Source: Roseobacter sp. CCS2 (GTDB lineage Bacteria; Pseudomonadota; Alphaproteobacteria; Rhodobacterales; Rhodobacteraceae). Taken from it: 64,000 nucleotides of DNA. Position 1 is the first letter of the stretch. Every line of letters begins with the position of its first letter. The stretch spans positions 1-64,000 of the forward strand of contig NZ_AAYB01000002.1 in assembly GCF_000169435.1 (NCBI RefSeq). Direction: 5' to 3'. Positions 38,550 through 48,257 of the stretch are shown here, piece by piece. The position numbers and the translations under genes are program-made. The notes beneath the pieces are model-generated. The model was given only the letters and a program-made list of their open reading frames with translations, was not told the origin of the DNA and did no database searches.

Positions 38550-39638
38550 ATGCTCAAGACGAAAACTTGCACGCTGCTTGCGGCGGCTGTGCTGACGGCA
38601 CAAGCGGGCTGGGCGGAAGAAGTGCGCGTTTACAACTGGTCTGATTACATTGACGAAGATTTGCTGACCAAGTTTGAGGAAGAAACCGGGTACGAGCTGA
38701 TTTACGACGTCTTTGACAGCAACGAAGTGCTGGAAACACGGATGCTGGCCGGTGGTTCTGGTTATGATGTTGTTGTGCCGACCGGTGACTTTTTGCAGCG
38801 TCAGATTACGGCGGGTGCGTTTCAGCAACTGGACAAGTCAAAGTTAAGCAACATTGATAACCTTTGGGATACGATCCTTGGCCGGACCGAGGCATTTGAC
38901 CCTGGTGCGCAGTATTCGATCAACTATATGTGGGGCACCACAGGCATTGGCGTGAACGTCGGCAAAGTCACCGAGATTTTAGGTGAAGACGCGCCCATCA
39001 ATTCGCTCGCGCTTATTTTTGATCCTGCGAATATGGAAAAGCTTGCCGCATGTGGCGTCTATTTCCTTGATGCCCCGACCGAGATTATTCCCGCGGCACT
39101 GCAATACATCGGCGAAGACCCCGATACGCAGGACGAAGATGTTATCGCCTTGGCAGAGCCTGTTTTGCAGGCGGTGCGGCCTTATATCCAGAAATTCCAC
39201 AGTTCTGAATACATCACAGCTTTGGCAAACGGGGATATCTGTGTCGCTGTCGGTTGGTCCGGTGATGTCCTGCAAGCCCGCGATCGTGCGTTCGAGGCCG
39301 ATAACGGTGTCGAAATTGCCTATAACGCCCCTGTTGAAGGTGCGCTGATGTGGTTTGATCAAATGGCGATCCCGGTTGATGCGCCAAACCCAGAAGGTGC
39401 GCATGCATTCCTGGATTTCATTCTGGACGCTGAAAACATGGCCGCTGCATCGAATTATGTTTATTATGCCAACGGCAACGAAGCGTCCAAGCCATTCCTT
39501 CTTGAGGATGTGATTGGCGACACTGCCATCTATCCAGACGAAGCCACGCTTGAAACCCTGTACACAAAAAGCCCCTATGACGCGCGTGCGCAACGTTTCG
39601 TCACGCGGATGTGGACACGGATCAAGTCCGGCACCTAA
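38550..39638 (+). CDS. potF: Polyamine ABC transporter, periplasmic binding protein
   Basis: A 362-residue solute-binding protein with signal peptide MLKTKTCTLLAAAVLTAQAGWAEE (ATG at 38550 after an ACGGAGGA site). The mature start VRVYNWSDYIDEDLL is the hallmark of PotD/PotF/SpuD proteins, with the Trp/Tyr/Asp polyamine pocket. It captures putrescine or spermidine for the permease encoded downstream. A terminator hairpin follows the gene, before the ATPase gene, so the binding protein can be made in excess. Confidence 0.93.
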   Translation: MLKTKTCTLLAAAVLTAQAGWAEEVRVYNWSDYIDEDLLTKFEEETGYELIYDVFDSNEVLETRMLAGGSGYDVVVPTGDFLQRQITAGAFQQLDKSKLSNIDNLWDTILGRTEAFDPGAQYSINYMWGTTGIGVNVGKVTEILGEDAPINSLALIFDPANMEKLAACGVYFLDAPTEIIPAALQYIGEDPDTQDEDVIALAEPVLQAVRPYIQKFHSSEYITALANGDICVAVGWSGDVLQARDRAFEADNGVEIAYNAPVEGALMWFDQMAIPVDAPNPEGAHAFLDFILDAENMAAASNYVYYANGNEASKPFLLEDVIGDTAIYPDEATLETLYTKSPYDARAQRFVTRMWTRIKSGT

Positions 39639-39649
39639 GGTAAAGACAA

Positions 39650-39684
39650 CCCCGGCCCGCGATGATGGGCCGGGGTCCTTTTTG
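39650..39684 (+). terminator. Intra-operon terminator between potF and potG
   Basis: CCCCGGCCC (39650-39658), 8-base loop, GGGCCGGGG (39667-39675), then TCCTTTTTG. The 9-bp GC stem and T-tract look like an intrinsic terminator. It is 29 bases upstream of the potG start, so partial read-through would set high binding-protein and low permease levels. Confidence 0.85.
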
Positions 39685-39712
39685 ACGCACACAGACCCGA
39701 GGCCCATTCCCT

Positions 39713-40834
39713 ATGCCTGAAACCGTTTTCGCGCCTTGGAATGATCCTGCTGAAAAACCTCTGATCCAGTTTCGCAATGTCACCAAACGTTTTGGCAGTT
39801 TCACCGCGATTGATGATCTGAGCATTGATATTTTCGAAAAAGAGTTCTTTGCTCTGCTCGGCCCCTCTGGCTGTGGCAAGACGACGATGATGCGCATGTT
39901 GGCAGGGTTCGAGACGCCAACCAGTGGGACGATCATGCTGGATGGTCAGGATATATCGCCCATTCCGCCCAACAAACGCAGCGTGAACATGATGTTCCAG
40001 TCCTATGCGCTGTTCCCGCATTTGACAGTTTACGACAACATCGCTTTTGGCCTGAAGCGCGATAAGCTGCCAAAAGATCAGATTGATGCGCGGGTCAAGG
40101 AAATGCTGCGCCTTGTGCAGATTGAAAAGTTTGGCCAACGCAAGCCTGAGCAGATTTCTGGGGGCCAGCGCCAGCGTGTGGCCTTGGCCCGATCCTTGGC
40201 GAAAGCGCCGAAACTGCTGTTGTTGGATGAGCCGTTGTCGGCGCTTGATAAAAAGCTGCGGCAGGATACGCAGTTTGAGCTGATGGATATTCAGGAAAAG
40301 ACCGGCACCACCTTTGTCGTTGTCACCCATGATCAGGAAGAGGCGATGACGGTGGCATCCCGCGTCGCGGTGATGGATCATGGCAGGCTGAAACAGGTCG
40401 ATACGCCCGACCGCATCTATGAAGCGCCCAACAGTACTTATGTGGCTGATTTTATCGGTGACGTGAACATCATCGCAGGGCACGCCACAACGCAGGGCGA
40501 AACGGTTTCAATCGCATGGGCCGACGGCCAGCCGCCGATCATTGGCACACCGTCCAAGCCGATGGACGACGGTAAGGTCAGCTTTGCGATCCGGCCTGAA
40601 AAGGTGGCGATTTCGGCAGAAAAACCGACCGACCGGAATAACATGGTGCAAGGCAAGGTTCTCGACATCGCCTATCTGGGCAACCTGTCGACTTATCATG
40701 TGCAATTGCCCAGCGGCATCGTGATTAAGGCCCAGACCGCCAATTCACGCAGGCGCGCCAGCCGCCCGTTTACATGGGAAGATGAGGTTTGGCTGTCATG
40801 GACAGACACCGCCGGCATCGTGTTGGAAAGCTGA
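39713..40834 (+). CDS. potG: Polyamine ABC transporter ATP-binding protein
   Basis: A 373-residue ATPase: Walker A GPSGCGKTT (near 53), Q-loop MMFQSYALFP, signature SGGQRQRV, Walker B LLLLDEPLSAL, and H-loop VVTHDQEEA. The C-terminal TOBE region (about 290-360) is typical of PotA/PotG. Its stop overlaps the next start (TGATG). Confidence 0.95.
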   Translation: MPETVFAPWNDPAEKPLIQFRNVTKRFGSFTAIDDLSIDIFEKEFFALLGPSGCGKTTMMRMLAGFETPTSGTIMLDGQDISPIPPNKRSVNMMFQSYALFPHLTVYDNIAFGLKRDKLPKDQIDARVKEMLRLVQIEKFGQRKPEQISGGQRQRVALARSLAKAPKLLLLDEPLSALDKKLRQDTQFELMDIQEKTGTTFVVVTHDQEEAMTVASRVAVMDHGRLKQVDTPDRIYEAPNSTYVADFIGDVNIIAGHATTQGETVSIAWADGQPPIIGTPSKPMDDGKVSFAIRPEKVAISAEKPTDRNNMVQGKVLDIAYLGNLSTYHVQLPSGIVIKAQTANSRRRASRPFTWEDEVWLSWTDTAGIVLES

Positions 40835-41730
40835 TGAACCTGCGTCGTTTCAGCCTGATTGCCGTTCCCTATGTCTGGCTGCTGGGGCTGTTTCTGGTCC
40901 CGTTTCTGATCGTTTTTAAGATATCGCTGTCTGACATCGCCTTGTCGATCCCGCCTTATACGCCGACGCTGGAATTGTCCGAAGGCTGGGCGGGGTTTCG
41001 TGACTTCCTGTCGCAACTCGACTTTGAAAACTTCGAATTTCTGGCGACCGATGATCTTTATTGGAAAAGCTATCTGTCCAGCGTGCAGATTGCCCTAATC
41101 TCTACCTTAATCTGTTTGGCTATTGGTTTTCCCATCGCTTACGGCATGGCGAACGCGCCGCGCGAATGGCAGCCGACCTTGATGTTGCTGGTGATCCTGC
41201 CGTTCTGGACCAGCTTTCTGATCCGGGTGTATTCGCTGATTGGTATTCTTAGTCAGGAAGGGATGCTGAACCAGTTTCTGATGTGGATTGGCCTGATCAA
41301 CGCACCGCTGACCATCCTGAACACCAATATCGCTGTCTATATCGGCATCGTTTACACTTATGTCCCGTTCATGATCTTGCCCATCTACGCCACGCTGACC
41401 AAGCTGGATGGATCACTGCTGGAAGCGGCAGAAGATTTAGGCTGTTCGCGGACCGAAGCGTTCTGGCGTATCACAGTGCCCCTGTCCAAGGCCGGCATCA
41501 TCGCGGGCTGTTTTCTGGTCTTTATCCCCGCGCTGGGCGAATTCGTGATCCCATCGTTGCTGGGCGGGTCCGAGACGCTGATGATTGGCAAGGTGCTGTA
41601 CGAAGAATTCTTTGCCAACCGCGATTGGCCTGTGGCCGGTGCTGTCGCCGTTATCCTGCTGCTGATCCTGATTATTCCCATCGTGCTGTATCAGCGCAAT
41701 GAGCAAAAGATGATGGATGCCGACACATGA
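40834..41730 (+). CDS. potH: Polyamine ABC transporter permease, PotH type
   Basis: A 298-residue membrane protein with six hydrophobic segments and the EAA loop (EAAEDLGCSRTEAFWRITVP) that couples to the ATPase. ATG at 40834 shares bases with the potG stop. First of two permease subunits; overlaps potI by four bases. Confidence 0.94.
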   Translation: MNLRRFSLIAVPYVWLLGLFLVPFLIVFKISLSDIALSIPPYTPTLELSEGWAGFRDFLSQLDFENFEFLATDDLYWKSYLSSVQIALISTLICLAIGFPIAYGMANAPREWQPTLMLLVILPFWTSFLIRVYSLIGILSQEGMLNQFLMWIGLINAPLTILNTNIAVYIGIVYTYVPFMILPIYATLTKLDGSLLEAAEDLGCSRTEAFWRITVPLSKAGIIAGCFLVFIPALGEFVIPSLLGGSETLMIGKVLYEEFFANRDWPVAGAVAVILLLILIIPIVLYQRNEQKMMDADT

Positions 41731-42545
41731 GGCGGCTGACATGGTTCAACGCGACATCACTGACGCTGGGGTTTGCGTTTCTTTATATCCCGATGATCGT
41801 GGTTATCATCTATAGCTTTAATGAAAGCCGTCTGGTCACGGTCTGGGGTGGTTTTTCAATCAAATGGTATGGTGAGCTGTTGCAAAACGAAGCCTTCCTT
41901 GATGCCGCGTGGGTCACGTTCAAGGTCGGCTTTTTCTCATCTATCATTGCAACCATACTTGGTACGATGGGCGCCTATGTGCTGGTGCGCGGTGGCCGGT
42001 TTTATGGGCGCACGTTGTTTTCAGGGATGATCTATGCGCCTTTGGTGATGCCCGAAGTGATCACTGGGTTGTCGCTGCTGTTGCTGTTTATCTCTATCGG
42101 GCTGGACCGCGGATTATTCACGATCGTGCTTGCCCATGCGACATTTTCCATGTGCTACGTGTCTGTGGTGGTCAGTTCGCGTCTGGTTAGTTTTGATCGG
42201 TCGGTTGAAGAAGCAGCCCTTGATCTTGGCTGCACCCCGTTTGAGGCGTTTCGCCTTGTCACCCTGCCCATCATCGCACCTGCGGTCATTTCCGGCTGGT
42301 TGTTGGCGCTGACGCTGTCGCTGGATGATCTGGTGATTGCCTCCTTTGTGGCCGGGCCGTCTGCCACAACATTGCCGATCAAGGTGTTCAGTTCGATCCG
42401 TTTGGGCGTGAGTCCTGAGATTAACGCGTTATCAACGATCCTGATTGGTTTGGTCACCATCGGGACCATTGCGGCCTCTTTGACCACAAAGCGGGCTGTC
42501 ATGCGCCGCCGCCGCGAAGAGCAGATGGCAGAGCAGGCAGGCTAG
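41727..42545 (+). CDS. potI: Polyamine ABC transporter permease, PotI type
   Basis: A 272-residue permease with six membrane segments and EAA loop EEAALDLGCTPFEAFRLVTL. The start MRRLTWFNATSL matches PotC/PotI proteins. Last gene of potFGHI; it converges with the TetR gene after four bases, and no terminator is visible between them. Confidence 0.94.
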   Translation: MRRLTWFNATSLTLGFAFLYIPMIVVIIYSFNESRLVTVWGGFSIKWYGELLQNEAFLDAAWVTFKVGFFSSIIATILGTMGAYVLVRGGRFYGRTLFSGMIYAPLVMPEVITGLSLLLLFISIGLDRGLFTIVLAHATFSMCYVSVVVSSRLVSFDRSVEEAALDLGCTPFEAFRLVTLPIIAPAVISGWLLALTLSLDDLVIASFVAGPSATTLPIKVFSSIRLGVSPEINALSTILIGLVTIGTIAASLTTKRAVMRRRREEQMAEQAG

Positions 42546-42549
42546 TGCG

Positions 42550-43167
42550 TTAAGCGGCCTCTGGCACGACGCGTTGTGCGATATCTGCGAGCAGGGTTTC
42601 CAGATCTGCGGGCATCTTGCCGTCCGACAGCTTGCCATCAATGCTGAGGAAAGACAGGCCATGCACAAAGCTCCAGAGCATAAAGGCCCTTTGGCGGTCT
42701 TCATCGGTAATTTCGCTGCGTCCCAAGCATTTGGCGACCTCAAGCTGGACAACCGAAAATTTCTGATCGCCCAGCGCATAAAGCGTTTCGTCTTCTTCTG
42801 TTTCGCCAGACCACGTGAACATCAGCCGAAAAACGCCCGGTTCCGTGATGGCAAAACGGATGTACACGCGCCCCAAGGCAATGATCCGCGCCAGCGTGCC
42901 TTCGGGATGCGGGGCAAGCTCTGTCAGCATCTGTTCGGATTGGCGGGTCATACCCGCGGCCGCAACCTCGCGCAGCATCGCGGTTTTGTCCTTGAAGTGC
43001 TTGTAAGGTGCGGCCGTTGAAACACCCGCGCGGCGACAGGCCTCGGATACTGAAAAGTTGTCGGGGCCCTTTTCTTCGACCAGTTGCCGCGTTGCGTCGA
43101 TCAGTTGTGATCGTAGATCACCGTGGTGATACGATGCGCGTTTTTGCGAATTTTTATCTTTTATCAT
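42550..43167 (-). CDS. TetR/AcrR-family repressor of the adjacent RND pump
   Basis: A 205-residue regulator: N-terminal helix-turn-helix (SVSEACRRAGVSTAAPYKHF, about 38-57), C-terminal ligand domain with the WHG-type segment. Divergent from the efflux genes, and the palindrome TCTAACATATGTTAGA lies in the gap, so it most likely represses the pump until an inducer binds. Confidence 0.92.
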   Translation of the reverse strand: MIKDKNSQKRASYHHGDLRSQLIDATRQLVEEKGPDNFSVSEACRRAGVSTAAPYKHFKDKTAMLREVAAAGMTRQSEQMLTELAPHPEGTLARIIALGRVYIRFAITEPGVFRLMFTWSGETEEDETLYALGDQKFSVVQLEVAKCLGRSEITDEDRQRAFMLWSFVHGLSFLSIDGKLSDGKMPADLETLLADIAQRVVPEAA

Positions 43168-43213
43168 GATCTAATCAATTTCACGGTCCGTAATACTTGT
43201 CAAAGTAAGAAGT

Positions 43214-43229
43214 TCTAACATATGTTAGA
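43214..43229. promoter_or_regulatory. TetR operator between repressor and RND genes
   Basis: TCTAACATATGTTAGA is a perfect 16-bp palindrome in the divergent gap, with a further half-site TCTAACAT just after it. A plausible rightward promoter (TTGTCA at 43197-43202, 17 bases, ATATGT at 43220-43225) puts the -10 inside the operator, consistent with repression of the pump genes. Confidence 0.8.
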
Positions 43230-43256
43230 GTCTCTAACATTGCGAGAGGGTATGTC

Positions 43257-44384
43257 ATGTCACAAGGAATTTTATCGCGGATGCTGCGCCGGACCGGTAT
43301 TCTTATCGGGACAGCCCTTGCGATTGCGGTCGCAGTTGCGGCGGTCATGTTCGGGTCAGACGCCCTTGCCAAACGCGCCGAAGCTGCACCGCCACCGGCA
43401 CCTGCCACGCTGGCCACTGTCGCGGTTACGCCTGTTCAGTTTGAAGACCACTACATTACAACCCGCCGTTTTCTGGGGCAGGTTGAGGCGACGGCAGATG
43501 CTGTTTTATCCTTTGAATTGGCGGGCCGTCTGGCCGCGTTGATGGTGGACGAAGGTGAAAGCGTGTCCGCAGGTGCTGTGATTGCGCGCCTTGATACGGC
43601 ATTGTTGGAGGCAGAGCGCTTGCGGCTTGCGGCCTCAAAAGATGCGACGCTGGCGCAGCTGACATTCGCGGAAACGCGGCTTAAGCGCGCCGAACAACTA
43701 TTGGTCGATGGGTTTTCTAGCCAGGAAACACTTGATCAGGCGCGCGCGACCCGCGATGAACTGACAAGCCGGATCGCTGAAATTGATGCGGGCCTGACAA
43801 CAGTTGCCATCAACATCGAAAAGTCTGAATTGCGCGCCCCGTTTGACGGGCGGGTTGGTGCGCTGGACGTTGAAATCTCTGAGACGGTGAACCCCGGTCA
43901 GATGATTCTGACACTGATTGAAACCAATGATCCTATTGTGCGCGTCGGTCTGCCGCTTAGCGTAACCGAAGATGATCTGCAAAATGCCCGCATTGATATG
44001 GCAGGCCAGCAACATCAGGCTGACCTGCTGCAACTGCGCCCTGATATCGACCCGACAACGCGGACACGGACCGCCCTTTTTGCACTGGATACGCAGGCCA
44101 ACCTGACCTTTGGTCAGACCGCCACGCTGTTGGTGGATGTGACAGTGCCAGCGCGTGGCGCATGGGTGTCGCTGGATGCCTTGCAGCAAGGGTCTGGCAG
44201 TATTTGGACGGTTCTGGTTGTTGACGCAGGGACCGTGCGCACCGCCGCCGTCGAGGTTTTGTTCCAGCAAAGCAACCGCGCCTTTGTGCAAGGCAGCTTT
44301 ACAGAAGGCGCGCAGTTGATCAGCACGGGCGCGCATCGTGTTGTGCCGGGCCAGCAAGTGCAACTTGCCGGTAGCGGGGCCTGA
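43257..44384 (+). CDS. RND efflux periplasmic adaptor (membrane fusion protein)
   Basis: A 375-residue HlyD/AcrA-type adaptor: N-terminal membrane anchor (about 10-35), lipoyl halves (LSFELAGRLAALMVDEGESV and KSELRAPFDGRVGALDVE), short coiled-coil hairpin between them (about 120-180), then beta-barrel and proximal domains. A GAGAGGG site precedes the ATG. It joins the pump encoded two bases downstream to an outer-membrane channel that is not encoded here. Confidence 0.93.
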   Translation: MSQGILSRMLRRTGILIGTALAIAVAVAAVMFGSDALAKRAEAAPPPAPATLATVAVTPVQFEDHYITTRRFLGQVEATADAVLSFELAGRLAALMVDEGESVSAGAVIARLDTALLEAERLRLAASKDATLAQLTFAETRLKRAEQLLVDGFSSQETLDQARATRDELTSRIAEIDAGLTTVAINIEKSELRAPFDGRVGALDVEISETVNPGQMILTLIETNDPIVRVGLPLSVTEDDLQNARIDMAGQQHQADLLQLRPDIDPTTRTRTALFALDTQANLTFGQTATLLVDVTVPARGAWVSLDALQQGSGSIWTVLVVDAGTVRTAAVEVLFQQSNRAFVQGSFTEGAQLISTGAHRVVPGQQVQLAGSGA

Positions 44385-44386
44385 GG

Positions 44387-47300
44387 ATGTTGACGACACT
44401 GACCTTTCGCCAGCCCCGTCTTGTCGCGCTGATCCTTCTTGTTCTGATCTCTGCGGGCCTGTCATCTTTCCTGTCTTTGGGCCGCCAAGAAGACCCGACC
44501 ATCACCAATTTGTTTGCGACGGTCACAACCCAGTTTCCCGGCGCTGATCCTGCGCGTGTCGAAACACTTGTCACCGCCGAGATTGAAGAAGAATTGCAAT
44601 CTATCGCAGAGGTGGATGTGATCACATCTGTGTCGCGCTCTGGCGTGTCGATTGTGTCAGTGGAACTGCTGCAAACGCTGGATGATGCCACGATTGAACA
44701 GGTCTGGTCCGAGGCACGCGATGCCGTCGAAGCCGCGCGTCGCACCTTTCCGGCCGGTGTGCAGGCGCCCGATTTCAATGCCGAAGGGATATCGGCATAT
44801 TCTGCGGTGGTGGCTGTGACTGCCGACCACGCAGATGTCCCCCAAGCCATTGTTGAGGCACATGCCGAAGCTTTGGCAGATCGTTTGCGCACGATCCCGT
44901 CAACGCGCGCTGTCGATTTGTTTGGTGAACCCGAAACCGAGGTGCTGGTGACGGTTGATCCACAGGCCGCGGCTAATCTTGGTCTGACCGCGCAGGATAT
45001 ATCGCGGTTGATTAACGCTGCCGATGGCAAGGTGCAGGCAGGCCGCGTGCAAAGCGATGCGGTTGATCTGACCATCAATATTTCCGGCGCCATTGAAACG
45101 CTTGAACGTCTGGGCGATGTTGTTTTGCGCCAGAACGCCGATGGGGCAACTGTGGCACTGGCTGACATTGCAACGATCACCCGCGGCGTCCGCGAACCAG
45201 TCAGCGATATGGCGATTGCCAATGGCAAACGCGCGATCCTTGTTGGTGTTTTGGCGCAGGATGGTGTGCAGATTGACCGTTGGATGGGCTTTGTGCGTGA
45301 TGAGTTGCAGACAGGGGCCACCGCAGTGCCAGTGGGCCTGTCCGAGACGCTGATGTTTGATCAAAGTACCTATACCGCTGATCGTTTGGCCGATGTGGGT
45401 GCCAACATGGCCATCGGTGTCACATTGGTGGTGCTGGTTTTGTTTGTCACCCTTGGCTTGCGCGCGGCTGCGATTGTGGCTGTGGTGTTGCCTGTCGTGT
45501 CACTGGCCACTTTGGCCAGCATGAATTTTATCGGTCTGCCCATTCATCAGATGTCTGTGACCGGCCTGATTGTGGCGCTTGGCCTTTTGGTTGATGCGGC
45601 AATCGTGATGGTTGATGAGGTCCGCCAACGCCTTGGCCGCGGTATGGACCGGGGCGCGGCGGTTGGTGATGCGGTCAACCGACTGGCGGCGCCCTTGCTG
45701 GCCTCTACCGTGACGACGGCGCTGTCGTTTACCCCGATGATCCTGCTGCCCGGCCCTGCGGGTGATTTTGTGGGGTCTATCGCGATTGCGGTTGTCCTGA
45801 TGCTGGTTTGGTCGCTGTTCATCGCGCTAACCGTGACGCCTGCCTTGGCGGGGTGGTTCCTGAAAGGTGGCAAGCCATCGGGCTTGCAAGTGCCGGTGCT
45901 GGGGCGTGCCTTTGCTGGGCTGATCAATCTGTCGGTGCGCAACCCTGTGCGGTCAATCGCGCTGGCGCTGGTGTTGCCGGTTTTGGGGTTTGCTGCCTTC
46001 CCAACACTGACCGCGCAGTTCTTTCCGGGGGTTGAACGTGACCAGTTCTATGTTGAAATTGACATGCCACCGGGTACGGCGATTGCAGAAACCGCCGCCG
46101 TCGCCCGCGAGATTGATGCGCGTTTGGCCGAAGACCAAGGGGTTGACCGGGTCTATTGGTCGCTGGGGCAATCCGGCCCTGCGTTTTATTACAACATCAC
46201 CGGTGGCCGGTCCGCAGAGCCTGCTTATGCGCAAGCCATGGTCAAAACGCTGACGGCCGACGATGCCGCGCGCATTGTGCCTGATTTGCAAGGCACACTT
46301 GATCGCGCCTATCCGCAAGCGCGCATTATCGTGCGCGATCTGGTCCAAGGCCCGCCTGTCGCAGCCCCGATCGAGGTTCGGCTTGTCGGTCCTGATCTGG
46401 ATGTGTTGCGTGATCTTGGTAATGAGGCACGCGCCATTATGGCCGATCTGCCATTGGTGACCCAAGTGCGCGCGGGTGTGGTCAGTGGCGCGCCGCAACT
46501 GCGTTACGAGATCAATGAACCTGCGGTGCGGCTGTTGGGCATGAACCTGACCGACGTCGCAGCCCAGCTTGAGGCCGGGTTGGTCGGTGTGACTGGCGGC
46601 AGCCTTGTGGAAGGCACAGATCAGTTGCCGGTGCGTGTGCGCTTTGGTGGTGACCTGCGCGGTGATCTTGAAGCGGTCAATGACTTGCCCATTCTGTTGC
46701 CGAACGCTGCCACTTTGTCAGGCGCAGGCGCTTTGCCGGTGGTGCCATTTTCCGAACTGGCGACGACGGTGCTTGAACCCGCTGAAAGCGTGATCACAAG
46801 ACGCAATGGTGAGCGTATCAATACGGTGCAGGCCTATATTGTGCCGGGTGTTTTGCCTGAAGAGGCCTTGCAAGAGGTTCTTGCCGCATTGGATGCGCGT
46901 GGGTTTGATGTGCCGCTGGGGTATCGGATCGAATTGGGCGGTGACAGTGATGCGCGCTCAGACACCGTGGGGAATTTGCTGGCATCTGTCGGGCTGATCG
47001 TGACGCTGACGATTGCGACGATTGTGCTAACATTCAATTCGTTCCGCCTGACGGCGATTGCCCTGGTGGTTTGCGTCTTGTCGGCGGGACTGTCGATGCT
47101 ATCGCTAGCCGTGATGCAATTTCCCTTTGGGATCAATGCAATCATTGGTGTGATCGGTTCAATCGGTGTGTCGATCAATGCCGCAATCATCATTCTGACA
47201 GGGCTGAAGGCAGACCCGGATGCCGCCGCAGGTGATACCGATGCGATTGCGCGCGTGGTCACAGGATCAAGCCGTCACATCACGTCGACCACTATCACGA

Positions 47301-47485
47301 CCTTTGGTGGGTTTTTGCCCCTGATCCTGGCGGGCGGTGGTTTTTGGCCGCCCTTTGCTGTGGCGATTGCGGGCGGGGTCATGCTGTCTGCGGTGATTTC
47401 GTTCTTCTTTACGCCAGCCGCGTTCACATTGATCTACCGTCAACGCAAGGCAGACCAGCGTGGTGATGCATTGGCCGCCGCGTGA
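44387..47485 (+). CDS. RND-family efflux permease
   Basis: A 1032-residue inner-membrane pump with the usual twelve segments and two large periplasmic loops; start MLTTLTFRQPRLV. The transmembrane proton-relay motif reads LVDAAIVMVDEV, keeping the first Asp (AcrB D407 position) but with Ala at D408, as in CusA-type pumps. The substrate is not predictable; the periplasmic domains do not resemble the Cus metal sites closely enough to call metals. Co-transcribed with the adaptor under the TetR repressor. Confidence 0.93.
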   Translation: MLTTLTFRQPRLVALILLVLISAGLSSFLSLGRQEDPTITNLFATVTTQFPGADPARVETLVTAEIEEELQSIAEVDVITSVSRSGVSIVSVELLQTLDDATIEQVWSEARDAVEAARRTFPAGVQAPDFNAEGISAYSAVVAVTADHADVPQAIVEAHAEALADRLRTIPSTRAVDLFGEPETEVLVTVDPQAAANLGLTAQDISRLINAADGKVQAGRVQSDAVDLTINISGAIETLERLGDVVLRQNADGATVALADIATITRGVREPVSDMAIANGKRAILVGVLAQDGVQIDRWMGFVRDELQTGATAVPVGLSETLMFDQSTYTADRLADVGANMAIGVTLVVLVLFVTLGLRAAAIVAVVLPVVSLATLASMNFIGLPIHQMSVTGLIVALGLLVDAAIVMVDEVRQRLGRGMDRGAAVGDAVNRLAAPLLASTVTTALSFTPMILLPGPAGDFVGSIAIAVVLMLVWSLFIALTVTPALAGWFLKGGKPSGLQVPVLGRAFAGLINLSVRNPVRSIALALVLPVLGFAAFPTLTAQFFPGVERDQFYVEIDMPPGTAIAETAAVAREIDARLAEDQGVDRVYWSLGQSGPAFYYNITGGRSAEPAYAQAMVKTLTADDAARIVPDLQGTLDRAYPQARIIVRDLVQGPPVAAPIEVRLVGPDLDVLRDLGNEARAIMADLPLVTQVRAGVVSGAPQLRYEINEPAVRLLGMNLTDVAAQLEAGLVGVTGGSLVEGTDQLPVRVRFGGDLRGDLEAVNDLPILLPNAATLSGAGALPVVPFSELATTVLEPAESVITRRNGERINTVQAYIVPGVLPEEALQEVLAALDARGFDVPLGYRIELGGDSDARSDTVGNLLASVGLIVTLTIATIVLTFNSFRLTAIALVVCVLSAGLSMLSLAVMQFPFGINAIIGVIGSIGVSINAAIIILTGLKADPDAAAGDTDAIARVVTGSSRHITSTTITTFGGFLPLILAGGGFWPPFAVAIAGGVMLSAVISFFFTPAAFTLIYRQRKADQRGDALAAA

Positions 47486-47501
47486 ACGTGGCGCATCTGC
47501 G

Positions 47502-48257
47502 TCAGGCCGATTTCAACCGCGCAAAGACATCGCCAGAGTTGGCCCGCATCGGCAGGCCCATGATCTGTGATTGCAGGCTTTGCGCGTCGGCCCATTGCGG
47601 ATTGATCAGCGCGTGGTCTTCGCCCAGACTGGCGTTGAATTCATAGGCCCCAAGGGTGCTAAGCTGATCAAGACAATCAAGCGCCACTTGTTTTTGTATC
47701 GTTGTAAACTCGAATGACAGCGCGGGGGGTTGATGGGTCAGCCCGCGCAGCACCTCAAGTTCGTGCCCTTCCACATCAATCTTTATAAAATCGGGCATCC
47801 CGTATTGCCGGATCAGGGCATCAAGCGTTGTGACATCCACTGTGATTTGGCTATCCCACACCTGCCCTTGCCATTGTGTCGCCCGTCGCGCCGATGCGAT
47901 CAGATCGGATGAGGCGGTCGTAATCGTGGGGTTATCGGTGTTCACATGCAACGGCAGCGTCCCTGCCTGCGCGCCCACCGCTGTTTGGTGCAAATGCGCG
48001 TGATCGCAGCCGCCATACAGCAGCCGTAAGGCGCGGAAAATATGCGGTTGTGGTTCGGCCGCCACGACAGTCGCCCCCAAGCGCAGAAAGCTGCCCATAC
48101 GGTCACCCACATGCGCGCCGATATCAAAGGCAAGGCCGCCATCGGGCACAAACTGCGCGTTCAACCGGTCCATCCGCGCGGTGCGGTCTGCGTCGCGGTA
48201 ATAGACATCAAGGGATTTGTGGATCGCACGCAGGTGCGCTTTGGTCATGGCGTTCAT
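47502..48257 (-). CDS. FkbM-family SAM methyltransferase
   Basis: A 251-residue methyltransferase: motif I FDIGAHVGDRMGSFLRLG with SAM-binding glycines, a downstream AAEPQPHIF acidic turn, and the FkbM core PDFIKIDVEGHELEVLRGL. Such enzymes O-methylate sugars or polyketides. It is the last gene of a five-gene leftward operon and overlaps the GT4 gene by four bases (ATGA), which suggests it methylates the glycan or lipid made there. Confidence 0.88.
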   Translation of the reverse strand: MNAMTKAHLRAIHKSLDVYYRDADRTARMDRLNAQFVPDGGLAFDIGAHVGDRMGSFLRLGATVVAAEPQPHIFRALRLLYGGCDHAHLHQTAVGAQAGTLPLHVNTDNPTITTASSDLIASARRATQWQGQVWDSQITVDVTTLDALIRQYGMPDFIKIDVEGHELEVLRGLTHQPPALSFEFTTIQKQVALDCLDQLSTLGAYEFNASLGEDHALINPQWADAQSLQSQIMGLPMRANSGDVFARLKSA

